Origin: Liquidambar formosana
Lineage: Eukaryota > Streptophyta > Magnoliopsida > Saxifragales > Altingiaceae
Direction of reading: 5' to 3'
DNA length: 64,000 bases
Assembly (NCBI GenBank): GCA_039720395.1
Contig: CM077832.1
Coordinates: forward strand, 930,001-994,000
The number at the start of each line of letters is the position of its first letter. The stretch's first letter is position 1. The notes beneath the pieces are model-generated. The model saw nothing but the letters and a program-made list of their open reading frames with translations. It searched no databases and was not told the origin of the DNA. The translations under genes and the position numbers were made by a program. Shown here one piece after another: positions 1 through 10,207 of this stretch.

Positions 1-766
1 GAAAAGATCATATGTAACACAATCATATTAAAGAAGGAAATGTGATCATCAACAACAACAATAGTAAAAGCCACATACAATTCTTGTGTGAAAACTTCAG
101 ATTTACTAAATGGATAAGAAGAATTCTAATGGACAAACCTCAACAGTTCGAAGTTCACTGAGAAGAGACTCTGATGGAGTTGTAATTGTTAGGACTATAT
201 GAGAGCGCTGAAGTAAAGAAAGCAAGAAGTCTGAAGTTATGGCAATATTCTAAAATCATTTCAAAGACCGGTATGATTTACAACACAAGAACAAGCACTC
301 ACATAACTGTCAACAAGTTTCTGAAGTTCAAACTGTACTTTCCCCAGCATTAACAAAATCCTGCCTGCATATAAATGTGCAAAAAAACATTACAACTTAT
401 ATGTCATTCAGAAAACCTCAGAATCCAATGTACTAACAAATGCTTAGTTATAAATAGGGTCAAAACTAGAGGCCCCAAAAAAAATTAGTTTCCTTTGTTT
501 TTATACAGACACCCTCTACTAGAAGATTTCCTTAAAAATTATGAGCTACCCCCCCCCCCCCCCCCCAAAAAAAAAAAAAAAAAAAAAAATCTTCTTCCCC
601 CACCCAGAAAGAAAAGCAAAGAAGATTACATATGTTCAACTCAACTCAACATTTCAAAAAAGGCTTAATAGTGACTACTTGGAGATGGTCACATGAATTT
701 TTTTCATTGTTGTCTTTTCTCCCCAACTCAACCTTACATTTTGGCCCCTTCAACTTGAATTAAAAG

Positions 767-806
<40 letters not shown>

Positions 807-1045
807 AGACACACATATGGTAAAGTAAAAATAAAAATTACATTTGGGAAATTGAAGTAATTGAAGAGCTGATTGGAAAATGTTTGGCTTAATTTTAAAT
901 TTTTATAAAGTTTTATGTTAAAATAATTAGTTGGCCAGGATGTGATTCTAAACTCAATCTTACAGAATAAGCCTACGCCATTAACATTTATTTCCAAATA
1001 GTTGCCAAAGCAACTTGCATGTATATAAGATATCGATTCACTTAC

Positions 1046-2930
1046 CACTTTCTTCATCATCATTTAATAATGTTTTCTCCCGTAAACAAGCACCCATTTC
1101 CTTCAGTGACTCTGAGAATTCTGGAAAGGCAGATGGAGCTTATGAAAGACTTCTTTGATATGATAAGTTAAACAGGATATATATGGGACTTAATTCATCA
1201 TTTTCCAATTTAAAGTTAATAAATCAAAAGAGTTGGAATATAAATGAGTATTCAAACTAAAATCTGGAGTTGGCAAGGAATTTCAGATAACTAGAAACCT
1301 CATGATGTTTAGCCTTCCTCATCACCCCACTACATTCTGATTCCTGTAGGAAATTGAACTATAAATTCTAGAATTGACGGAAAGAACTTAGATAAGCAAA
1401 GAATCATAGGAGAGAGTAGGGTAGGCACATAGTCCCTTGGTATGGGTAAATGAGAAAGTGTTAGGTATGGGTATGAATTCAAGGGATTCTTAAACACCTT
1501 ACCGTATGATAGCCGCCTTATCATAATTTGAAAATATGCACTATAATAGCATACAATGGTAAAGCGGCTATCATATGGTAACCAAACTCAGCTCAGTCAC
1601 CAGATCAAAAAATACCAGATTAAATTTAAAAAAGCAAGAGAAAAAAGAAAAAGAATAAAGAAGACTATGCTAGGACCCTAAGTACTAATTTGATTTTCAA
1701 ATTATACTCTTCTAATAAGAATTTAGATGAAAATGTACCATATGCACTGTTTGCTGTCGCAGCAGCTGCAGAAAGTAAGCTATCATAGCAGTTTCTCATG
1801 TCTTGCATGTCCTGTAAAAGGAGGGGAATCAAAAGAAGGAAGTGAATGATTATCTTTGTATTGAGGGACTGACTTATATAAGGGAAAAAAAAAATAGTGC
1901 AAGCTATTCTTACGTTACATATATAAATATTCTTTTATTAGCATAGAAATATGCCTTCTAGATAGGTTCTTTACTTCTTTTAATCCTTGTCCTTTAATGC
2001 CTAATAATGCTATCCATAAGCTTCGAAACCTGACTCTTCTTTTTGGTGCTAAAGTTTTGCAATAATAAACACATTTTATAGGGGTTGATAGTAATGATCT
2101 ATGAAGGAGGATAGAATAGAAGCGAGGCACACTATTTTTCCACTTCGAGGGAAGATTTGAAAAAATAAATTAACCATAAAATCAACCTGGGAAATAGCGT
2201 AGCCGGAAACTTGAGCTACTTACGAGGTATGAGCAGCCATAGTAGCTCAAATCAAATTAACACTAATGCTTCCTTAATATGAGAATCATCAAACTTATTC
2301 TCATAGATTCAACCAGTGCACAGTTTGTGCAAATGAGGACAATTAGAAGCCAAAGTAGCTCGATTACACAGATTTATGAGTGTGAATTTATATTTATTAA
2401 CGTAATACAAACAACAAAAATTCGAACCAGAAAAATCCTCCAATGAACTCCACAAAACCCCAAACAGCAGTCCCAAAAATTAATAGAGAACTCTTCTACT
2501 CCTACCCTTGTCTTTCATAGTTCTCAGCTCGAATTGAAATGCGGATTAGTGTTCTCAAAATCCCAGACTAGGTTATCAAACACCACTTGCTCAGTAAAAT
2601 AAAATCGTAGAAACTAAATACCATCAGTAGGATCTCAAAGCTTCCCCAATCATCTTTCAAAATACTAATTCTCGAAATCGAGCAATGTTCCGATAAAACC
2701 TATATATACATATGAAATTAGAGCAATGGAAAATCAAAAAACCTTACTTGCGAAGCCTGAGCGAGCTCATCCAACTGCGCCGAAGGTTGATGATCTCTTT
2801 TCTCCTCCAACTGTGCCGAAGGTTGATCTCTTCTCTCCTCCAACTGCGCCGAAGGTTGGCAATCTCTTTTCTCCTTCGCATCGTTCTTGTGACGAGCAAA
2901 TTTCCGCAGCTTCCCCAAAGACGACTTCAT
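1046..2930 (-). CDS. BAR-domain-like protein (At2g33490 type), 5' part only
   Basis: Three 5' exons are visible: 2748-2930 (61 codons), 1739-1811 and 1046-1120; the gene then leaves the window to the left. The protein starts MKSSLGKLRKFARHK. Exon 2 gives DMQDMRNCYDSLLSAAAATA and exon 3 gives EFSESLKEMGACL up to NDDEES. I recall this order from the plant At2g33490-like family, annotated as hydroxyproline-rich with a BAR-like coiled-coil domain, presumably membrane-associated; function is poorly known. Donors are GTAAGG, GTACAT and GTAAGT, phases 0, 1 and 1. Position 2930 is the only in-frame ATG fitting the conserved N-terminus. The family has one 'AQLDELAQAS' segment here, but this gene has three related copies (see repeat at 2771). 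Bases 1-1045 are the start of intron 3. They hold an 18-C/23-A double homopolymer at 549-589 and a (GT)n tract near 771-797, and no exon I can see. Family assignment is from memory of homologues. Confidence 0.85.
2771..2875 (-). repeat. In-frame minisatellite, three copies, inside exon 1
   Basis: Three adjacent units of 36, 33 and 36 bp (2771-2806, 2807-2839, 2840-2875) each begin CCAACTG(C/T)GCCGAAGGTTG on the + strand. All lengths are multiples of three, so on the coding strand they give repeated QPSAQLEE/QPSAQLDE blocks joined by charged KRD/RRD linkers. The copy next to the donor reads QLDELAQASQ, the form I recall in relatives, so the other two look like added copies. Confidence 0.85.
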
Positions 2931-2937
2931 TCCTCAC

Positions 2938-2964
2938 AAACCCTAACAGTGATATAAATATGTG

Positions 2965-3013
<49 letters not shown>

Positions 3014-3190
3014 GGCGATGAAGAAGAGGTATATAGAGAGAAAACCAAAGAATGAGATGTAGATATTAATATTGATATTGATATATATTTTAAAGCGATC
3101 TCTTCGACGACATTGAAGAAGCTCTCTCTGTTAGGTCAAAAAGGCTCGAAACAGATCCCAGAAGAGAGAGAGAGAGAGAGAGAGAGAGGA
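2938..3190 (-). promoter_or_regulatory. Leader/promoter of the BAR-like gene: telo-box and CT-rich microsatellites
   Basis: Directly upstream of the ATG at 2930 (coding strand -) lie a telo-box AAACCCTAA (2938-2946 on +), a (TA)n run at 2965-2982, a (GA)n run at 2982-3011 and another GA run at about 3165-3190. Read on the - strand these are CT-rich tracts, common in plant 5' leaders and core promoters. The transcription start is not determined. Confidence 0.5.
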
Positions 3191-3302
3191 AGAGAGAGAC
3201 GAAATGACGAAACGAGAAGAGTGAGGAATGAGGAAAATATACAGAAAAAGGGATAATTCTAACGTCAATCGCCAAAGTGAAAGCAGCACACGCTAATGGA
3301 AC

Positions 3303-3682
3303 GACACGTGTCCATAAAGGGCATTTTCGTTATTTTAAACGAGAGGAATGAATTCCCTGTAAGTAGAAGCACGATCCAACGACGCAGATGTTGACAAGTG
3401 CACGTTAAAGGCAGCGAGTTTATTGTTATAAATACGGCACAAGGTGTGCGGGTTTTGAACTTGAAAATAGTACGTAGGCAAGTCAGAGAAACCCCGCTCC
3501 TCGCTTTGAAAAACGCTATGGGTACTCGCTTGTGCGAGAAGGGAAAGAGACTCGCTGTCGATGAAAGACACGTGTACTCTTCCCCTAGGGCCTGAACGCA
3601 CCATTTGAGATGACTATGACGGTGGAGAGCGTGGACAGGATATGACGTGGCGGAGAAGGATCGCTGGGTGATAATGACGTGG
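3303..3682. promoter_or_regulatory. ACGT-core cluster (two G-boxes, two TGACGTGG)
   Basis: Four ACGT elements lie within 380 bp: palindromic GACACGTGTC at 3303-3312, GACACGTGT at 3567-3575, and TGACGTGG at 3643-3650 and 3675-3682. Such cores bind bZIP/bHLH factors (G-box/ABRE). The cluster sits 370-750 bp upstream of the BAR-like ATG and just before a + strand TATA-like box at 3747. It could serve either direction. Binding is inference only. Confidence 0.5.
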
Positions 3683-3746
3683 AGATACTTTCTGTTCCCA
3701 ATCGTACGAAGGAAGCAGTCAAAGTCAGATTTTGCTGACAAGGAAA

Positions 3747-3912
3747 TATATAGGCAGTCTAGAACAAACACTATCCCACTTTGACCGCCCGGTGGTGGGT
3801 CAGATCTTCTTCTCCTCTCATCCAATTTACGAAGTTGCCATCTGCGTTGCTTGAAATGGCCGCCGGAAAACTTGCATTCAAATTGGAGACAAAATACTCC
3901 AATAGGAAATAA
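3747..3912 (+). other. TATA-like box plus 18-codon ORF
   Basis: A TATATAG at 3747-3753 is followed 100 bp later by an ATG in good context (GAAATGGCC) at 3856, opening an 18-codon ORF (MAAGKLAFKLETKYSNRK) that stops at 3910-3912. It might be the start of a lost or truncated gene, a spliced first exon, or chance. I do not recognise the peptide. A long - strand reading frame also crosses 3265-3915 but has no recognisable domain. Confidence 0.2.
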
Positions 3913-4748
3913 CAATAAAACTTTGAGAAAAAAAAGTGAAAATGTTTTTACTCTTCCAAATTATTTTTTGAACTTCTTTTTTTCTTTTTTGTGCCAAAAA
4001 AAAGAACCATTTTGTTGAAAAATTGCTAAAAGGGATAAGACTCATGTAAATCTTCCGTGCACATGTGCAAGAAGTAAAAAAATTGCTAATAATTATTTTA
4101 TTTATTTTTTTTTTTATAAGGAAGTTCTAGATGCTTACCGTCCCACATGTACTAGGCAATTACAAGACAAAGTCTATGAGAATGGCCTTAAGGAAGAATG
4201 GTGAGAATTAAACTCAAGACATCCTACTTGGCATAAAGCTCTAGGACTACTTGGTGCACCACTTAATATTACTAAAAAGATAATTAATAAGTAAGTATTG
4301 GGTCTAAAAAAATTAGTTAGCGTAATTTAGCAAAATAGAATATGCTAATTAATTTGTCAAATGTCTGAAAAATCATTATCGGCCAAAAATAATAAATGTG
4401 CTAGTTGGCCCATTGGTAATGTCTTCATAGGTTTTACTGTCTTATCAAATGTTACGGATTAAATTTTGTTTAGACCCTCAATTGTAGCATAACCAATCGG
4501 CTACATTTCCAACTCCATTTCTTTTTATGTTGTTCACTTGTTGGTTTAACCATCCCTGCAATAGGGGATTAAGAAATCACTTCGGCCATAATTTCCTTAA
4601 TGGGCACTCCTCACACTGCGAGAAAAAAGAGCAAAGCATGCAAGTAGTTTGTACCTAGGTTTTCTATGCAGTCAAAAGAGGTGAGGTTCACATTATGTCT
4701 AAACGAGCAAACCATAAATCGACTACATAACAATTGTGGAGGAAAAGA

Positions 4749-4786
<38 letters not shown>

Positions 4787-6660
4787 GTACTCATTTCATT
4801 TTTCATTTGATTGAGCACATATATATAGTATCAAACTTGATTATCACAAATTTCTATGACCTACTTATTAGTTGTAAGGTTGACCCTTACGTGTTTTTAG
4901 AGTTAAAGTATTATTCATGTTCGAAGGAAATTAATCAACAAGTAACTTACGTGTTTTCTTTTTCCAAATTTGCTAACTTAATTAATAGTGTGACAACTAA
5001 CATGACAAGTAATTATTTTGTTAATGAAATTTTTATTAGTTGTTGCAATTGTGACATCAGTTGTCACATTAATTAAATAAGTAAATTTGAACCTAGTGCA
5101 ACGAGAAATATAGCACTGGGCCAAAGAAGGAAAAAAGAAAAAAGAAATGGCAATATATTTATAAAAAATAAAAAATAAAAAAAATAAAAAGCTCTGATAT
5201 TTCAATTTTCAAACATAAAACGAAGGGTATAGACATAATTTTGCCTTGTTTGAACTGTACTAAAGTACAGCAAAGGCCCAATGAGAATTATTCGGGGTGA
5301 ATAAAGACAGGAAAGAGAACATCAGATATTAATATTATTGTTGTTTTGAATATAGAATTTCTACGGTCAAAAAGGCGCGTTGCTTGAAGCTCAAGGGTGT
5401 GGAAGGGAAGGGATGTATGACAACAGAAAACAGAGCATGGCCATTGCCAAAGCCGCCTAATGAAGTAAGCCTGAGGCAATGTTTGTCAAATGCAAGCAAG
5501 TCTGGTCGGCACCCAATGCATAGATGTCACATATCAGAAAAGCGATTCGACTCCTTTTTGTGCTTATTACCCTTTTGGAAATTCCTATGTCCCTCCAAAT
5601 GCAATTGTCAAATTTTCCTGCCTAATTTTCTCTGGGACCAGAATAACTGATGTGAAAGAAATTCACCAGATAGATTGTGTGAGTGATCCAAAAATCAAGC
5701 TTGTTGACTAGCAAGGCGGACTAGTGGAATTTGTATGCTCACACCCCATCTAAACAGCTGGGATCACCATTGGTTGGTCTCAAAGGAAACGAATGCCTCC
5801 CCACCGCGCCCTTCTTTTTTTCTGAGTGGGGGATAGAGGAAAAGGGCTAGGAAGGGCGGGTGCATGGCAACACCAAGCCTACTAGAAGAATCCATTCGAG
5901 AACAGTAGCACCACTACAATCATTAAGGGAAGTCAAGGTTCAAACCATGCACAATTACATGTTAGCCTAAACCCGAACCACTTGATGCGTTAGTTGAAGA
6001 AATGGCCATTCACAAAGGGTTCCATTCCCTTGAAAAATAGAATTGGCATTCTTCCACCCACACAGATGAATGCCTATTCCATTCTTCAATGTAATGGAGG
6101 AGATTTGGGGGGTGGGGGGGGGGGGGGGGGGGAATATAGGTGGCTTAAACTCTCGATGTTACGCTTAGGTTATTTGAAGAGGCACTGCAAATACCATTCA
6201 ACGAATAAGGTGTTGGTATTCTGTCAAAGATCCTAAACATAATGAAAAGTCAGCAGAAGATATCAAATCCATAACTTCTAAATAATTTTTCTATTGGCGT
6301 CAAATATGACGGCCAGTACGATGATTCAAAGAATGATTTCCTTTTGGATCCAGTTGAATTAAAAAATAAAAAATAAAACATAAAAATTGATTGGGTTTAG
6401 AAGAGTAGTAGATCTTCTGCTAATTACCATTCAATATATATACTCATTTGTACAACACAATCATATGCTCCTAACAACGAAGTGCAGAGGAAAACTGAAA
6501 ACTGAGCACAGTGACTATATGTATCAATACCAAAAATTTACTCTACAATGAGAATGAAACTGGCCTTACGTCGATACTCTTCTCCCCTAGCTTATATAGA
6601 AACATTTACAAGGAAGAAAAAGGATGGAAAACAAAAGAATTTCTTTCCCTTTTCATGCAA
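3913..6660. other. Intergenic, no gene recognised
   Basis: AT-rich spacer. It holds a (GA)n tract at about 4757-4783, an A-rich patch near 5120-5190 and a G-run at 6107-6132 (19 uninterrupted G at the end). A compact stretch at 5384-5711 has higher coding-like complexity, with a + strand ORF reading GTQCIDVTYQKSDS and PFCAYYPFGNSY. I cannot assign it to a family; it could be a gene relic. Nothing else is supported. Confidence 0.5.
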
Positions 6661-7972
6661 TCATCCGGTGGCCTTTCCAGCGAGTTTCCGGGGACCATCA
6701 TGAGAAGTGGAATAAACAGGGTTGTAGCAAGCGGTGACGTTTAAGCTCTTTGATAAGACCCTTCCAAATCTACTTCCTTTGCCCCATTTCTTTGGTAATT
6801 GGGTTGTCGTTGAGCCCTGCCATGAGATCATATATATTAGTTAAAATGGGCAACCAAAGCAGAAGTTCTAAAAGTTTCATTCAAATAAAAGCATCAGAAA
6901 TATTGACAATGTACTAATGATATTATCAATGAAAATGATGGAGCTAATGCGTGTGTAATGATTGAATGTGCTACATTTTAGTGTTAACTTCAGAAAACAG
7001 GAAGGAGAGCACCCAGTAGGTGGATTGCCATTTATATACCTTGTTTGAATTCAGAGGTGCAATGCTATTCTTCCTTTTCGACATGTTCTCCCAGGTTGCT
7101 CCATCACCATTGCCTGCAAAATTAAGTATTCTTCACTGCCTTCAAATCCATCATGGATTTTCTTTGTTGGTCCTCATTTAGTCCTTATTTTTAGGTTGTA
7201 AAAGTAGCTCAGTTTTGTTCGAGACTTTACTGTCAAAATTTATTGTTTCTTGGGAAAAATTTATCCCAATAAACCTCTGATTTGAATCTTGGGATAAAAG
7301 TACAAGAGATAAAAAAAATTTGAAGTGCTTGAGAGAGGAATCCATTTTTAAGCAACATTTTCCTTTGCCTTCCCCTCATATTTCCAAGATCCAAACAGAG
7401 CATAAGATTTTCAGGTCAAATAAAAAGGGATGCAGAAAATAGCACAAAGATAATCGACATTGATACCAGAAAGCCAGAACTCACCATCATCCTCGCTAGA
7501 AACGTCTGATTCAAGAGGGAAAATGCAATACTCCCTGAAACTCGGCGATCTGGGAAATATTAGGAAGTCTTCCCTATCAAAATACTCTCCTTCCTCTTCA
7601 TCAGTTTTTCCATGCTCCTCACTCTCCTCATTGCCGCCGTCAACCCCCTTTACCACCCCCACCTCCTCCTCCTCCAATTCTTTTCTCCCCTCCTCTCTCT
7701 CTTTCTCATCCCCACACAATTTCTCAACATTCTCCTCCTCCTCCATTCCTCCTTCTTTTACAAACCCAATTTTCCCCACCGGCGAAGAAACACTTTTGCG
7801 GCCATGGTTGACAGAAAATTCAACTTCCTCGTCTCTGCCTTCACCTACTGGCTCGGCGCTGTCCAAAATGGCAGGCTCATTTCTATTTTGCCGTGCGGTT
7901 TCCCTCAATCCGACGTTGGCTACAATTGGGTCCTTGCTCTTCGGGGTCAAGTTTCGAAACCCCACAACCCAT
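6661..7972 (-). CDS. Small acylated plant protein MGCGVSKLD..., frame-shifted in exon 1
   Basis: Exons are 7485-7972, 7040-7113 and 6661-6816; donors are GTGAGT and GTATAT. The N-terminus MGCGVSKLDPEE has Gly2/Cys3, a classic N-myristoylation plus S-acylation signal, so the product is probably membrane-anchored. The middle is Glu-rich and low-complexity, followed by FPRSPSFREYCIFP. The C-terminus GSRFGRVLSKSLN...CYNPVY ends at TGA 6661-6663. I recall such 'MGCGVSK ... SPSFR.Y' proteins as plant-specific and of unknown function. The ATG frame hits TAG after 29 codons (stop 7883-7885), whereas all later conserved motifs lie in the frame one base downstream. The two frames overlap across an AAAA run at the stop, and removing a single base would give about 238 aa. 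The shift may be an assembly error or a real lesion. An alternative start in the long frame exists only at a GTG and would lose the MGC signal. Confidence 0.75.
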
Positions 7973-10029
7973 GGAGGCGGGAAAGTGACGATGATGATGA
8001 CGACGACGACGATGATGACACAGGGTTTCGAATTCTTGTTTCCGTTTTCGTGCTAAAATTCGAAAACGGAGGAAATGAGAGATACAACGTAGGTGTCGCG
8101 CGGCAGAGATGGGTAATAGCAACGGATTAGTGATGACCGTTAAAGCCGTTGAGAAGTCTGCAGTTTCATTTCATTGGCGCGCGTTATCCATTGCGGGAAT
8201 GAATGTATCTAGAAAACTTCGAAATGGTATTAACAATGGACGGGTAAAATTCATGGGTACTCTATTTACTGATTTACAAATTTGACACGTCAAATTAAAA
8301 TTTGGATAGGATAAGAATTTTTTTTTTTTTTTTTCCTCCTACGAAACTATATCCAGAGTGGGTCGGATATATATTTCACCCTTAACTGGATCTGGAGTTT
8401 TTCGTGATCAAGTCTTTGCACATACTTGGAAGAAGGAAGAAGAAAACTTATTTTCTTTGAGCCGTTAAGCTCTCATGAGCTAGCTCCTTCTTTTCTTCTA
8501 TTTGAATACTGCAACTTTAAGTTGCTCATATACCCATAGGTGTTAGGCACGCTGCATGGACAAAAGGACAATTGACTTGGTTATGGGAAGGGATTCAAGT
8601 CTAGTTTAGTTTGAACCAATCTTTGTTGCTAGAGACATCAAAATCCAGTCGAAGGCAATCCCGAGATCAATACGGGTCTATTTTTCGCAAATTTGGATTG
8701 GAAATATTTCAAAATAAGAAGCATTAGATTACCAAGCTGGTTGGAAAGCGACGAAAGAAATAACTGATTATCCGGAAGAAATTTGAATTTTCCATTGTGG
8801 TTGAAGAGACATTACAAAGTGTAGATAGTATAAAACCTAAAGCAAAAATTGTTAAGTATGTGGCATAATGCAAGTCCTTGGATTCGCCTGGGCTCTTGAC
8901 AACCGTTAACTGGATTAAACTGGCTAATATTGGATTGGAGGGAATCTGAACCCTATGCGGAGTTACTTGGAGCAACTTTCTCTCTTTACTTTTATTATTT
9001 TTCTATGGTTATGATTTGTTTGTCAATGCAAAAATAATAACCTGTCATGGAAATTAACCTTATTCTAAATTAAATAAATTTGAAATGGATATCCCATATT
9101 TCGTTTGGTAGTAGGTCGGGTGTCAATTAACTCTGAGGTAGATAAGGAACACGTAGAACTACAATAGTTGTGAGAGTTTCCGAGGATGAGGCGAAGGACT
9201 TCTCTGCGGAAAAAAAAATAAAAGGAAAAAAAGAAAGGTTGACAGACCATACTTTAATTAATAGGTTTATTATAGGTCACATATGAAGAACAGTGTGATA
9301 CTGTGGGCTAGGTATATCATCACATTGAAGAACGGTTTTGGGCTTTACAGATTGGTTATTTAAAAGTTTGCGTCAAAACTTGTGTCTAGTAATTATAAGT
9401 TCATAACCCTATATATACTCTATATTTCATGTCAACACACCACTTTAATAAAATTTAAGCTTTGATGCTGTCTATCTAATCTAATGTGGTAACTTTATGC
9501 ATTTCATCTGACATGCTAGGTCTTTATTTAATATGAAGAAGATACATCAATTGGGAAAAAGAGTTGTCCACCAAAAAATTTAAAAAAAAAAAAAAGGTTG
9601 AGAAAAAGAGTTGAACAGAATATCAATACTCATTACAATGCTACTCAAGGGAGTTAATCCAATTGGTAGGAGGAAAGTTCTTCTATTCTATCAACTTGGA
9701 TTCGATTCCTCTGAGGAACACTTAAAGAATTAATTCCTGAATGCACCAGATTGATATAGGGAGAGTGACTTTAAGATTACCTGAAAAAGGATTTAGTTGA
9801 GGTACTGCACAAGCTGATTCGTTGACAATCAAACCAAAAAAAAAAAAAAAATAGTGCATGAATACAAAGGACCGTGTATGTATCATTTAATCTAGCGCTA
9901 CTTGGTCTTTCCAATGAAATTTTCGCTCATTAAAAAATGTGTTTTGGAAAAGTAAGAATGCCAAGAATACATTTGCGAGGTAAAGGAATAGCGCTATTAA
10001 AATTTATCTTGAAAGCGCTATTAGTACTT
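7973..10029. other. Intergenic between the MGCGVSK gene and the 73-aa gene
   Basis: The part next to 7972 contains a GAC/GAT-rich microsatellite at about 7986-8018, in the 5' leader of the - strand gene. The rest is AT-rich spacer with poly-T or poly-A runs near 8310, 9580 and 9840. I see no gene, RNA gene or intact transposon. Confidence 0.5.
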
Positions 10030-10155
10030 CCGGGTCCTAGGAAAGGTATAACGCTGGTAACAACAGCGCTTTCGAAAGCTCCCTAGGAATAAAACAATGG
10101 TGAAACTGAAAGCGCTATTGCTCCTTGTTTTTTCCCCCCCTTTCCTAGGACCCGG
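10030..10155. repeat. Perfect 17-bp inverted repeat enclosing AGCGCT motifs
   Basis: CCGGGTCCTAGGAAAGG at 10030-10046 is repeated exactly in reverse complement at 10139-10155. Within and just left of the pair, AGCGCTATT/AGCGCTTT motifs recur near 9989, 10014, 10066 and 10111 in both orientations. The block ends 52 bp before the ATG at 10208, so it lies in the promoter or leader of that gene. It may be a small MITE or a foldable regulatory leader. Confidence 0.6.
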
Positions 10156-10207
10156 CAATATCAGTTTCATTCCTGTTCTTCATTAGTTCATTTTTAGAGA
10201 GAGAGAG

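Noticed and set aside
734..1063. 109-codon - strand ORF
   Set aside because: It overlaps exon 3 of the BAR-like gene out of its reading context and mostly translates intron 3, including a (GT)n microsatellite as His/Thr repeats.
3265..3915. 216-codon - strand ORF
   Set aside because: No recognisable domain, covers the promoter-like region with the G-boxes, and has no splice or leader logic; treated as chance.
7460..8130. Two long + strand ORFs (198 and 172 codons)
   Set aside because: They are antisense shadows of exon 1 of the MGCGVSK gene; Ser/Pro or Leu-rich composition mirrors the Glu-rich coding strand.
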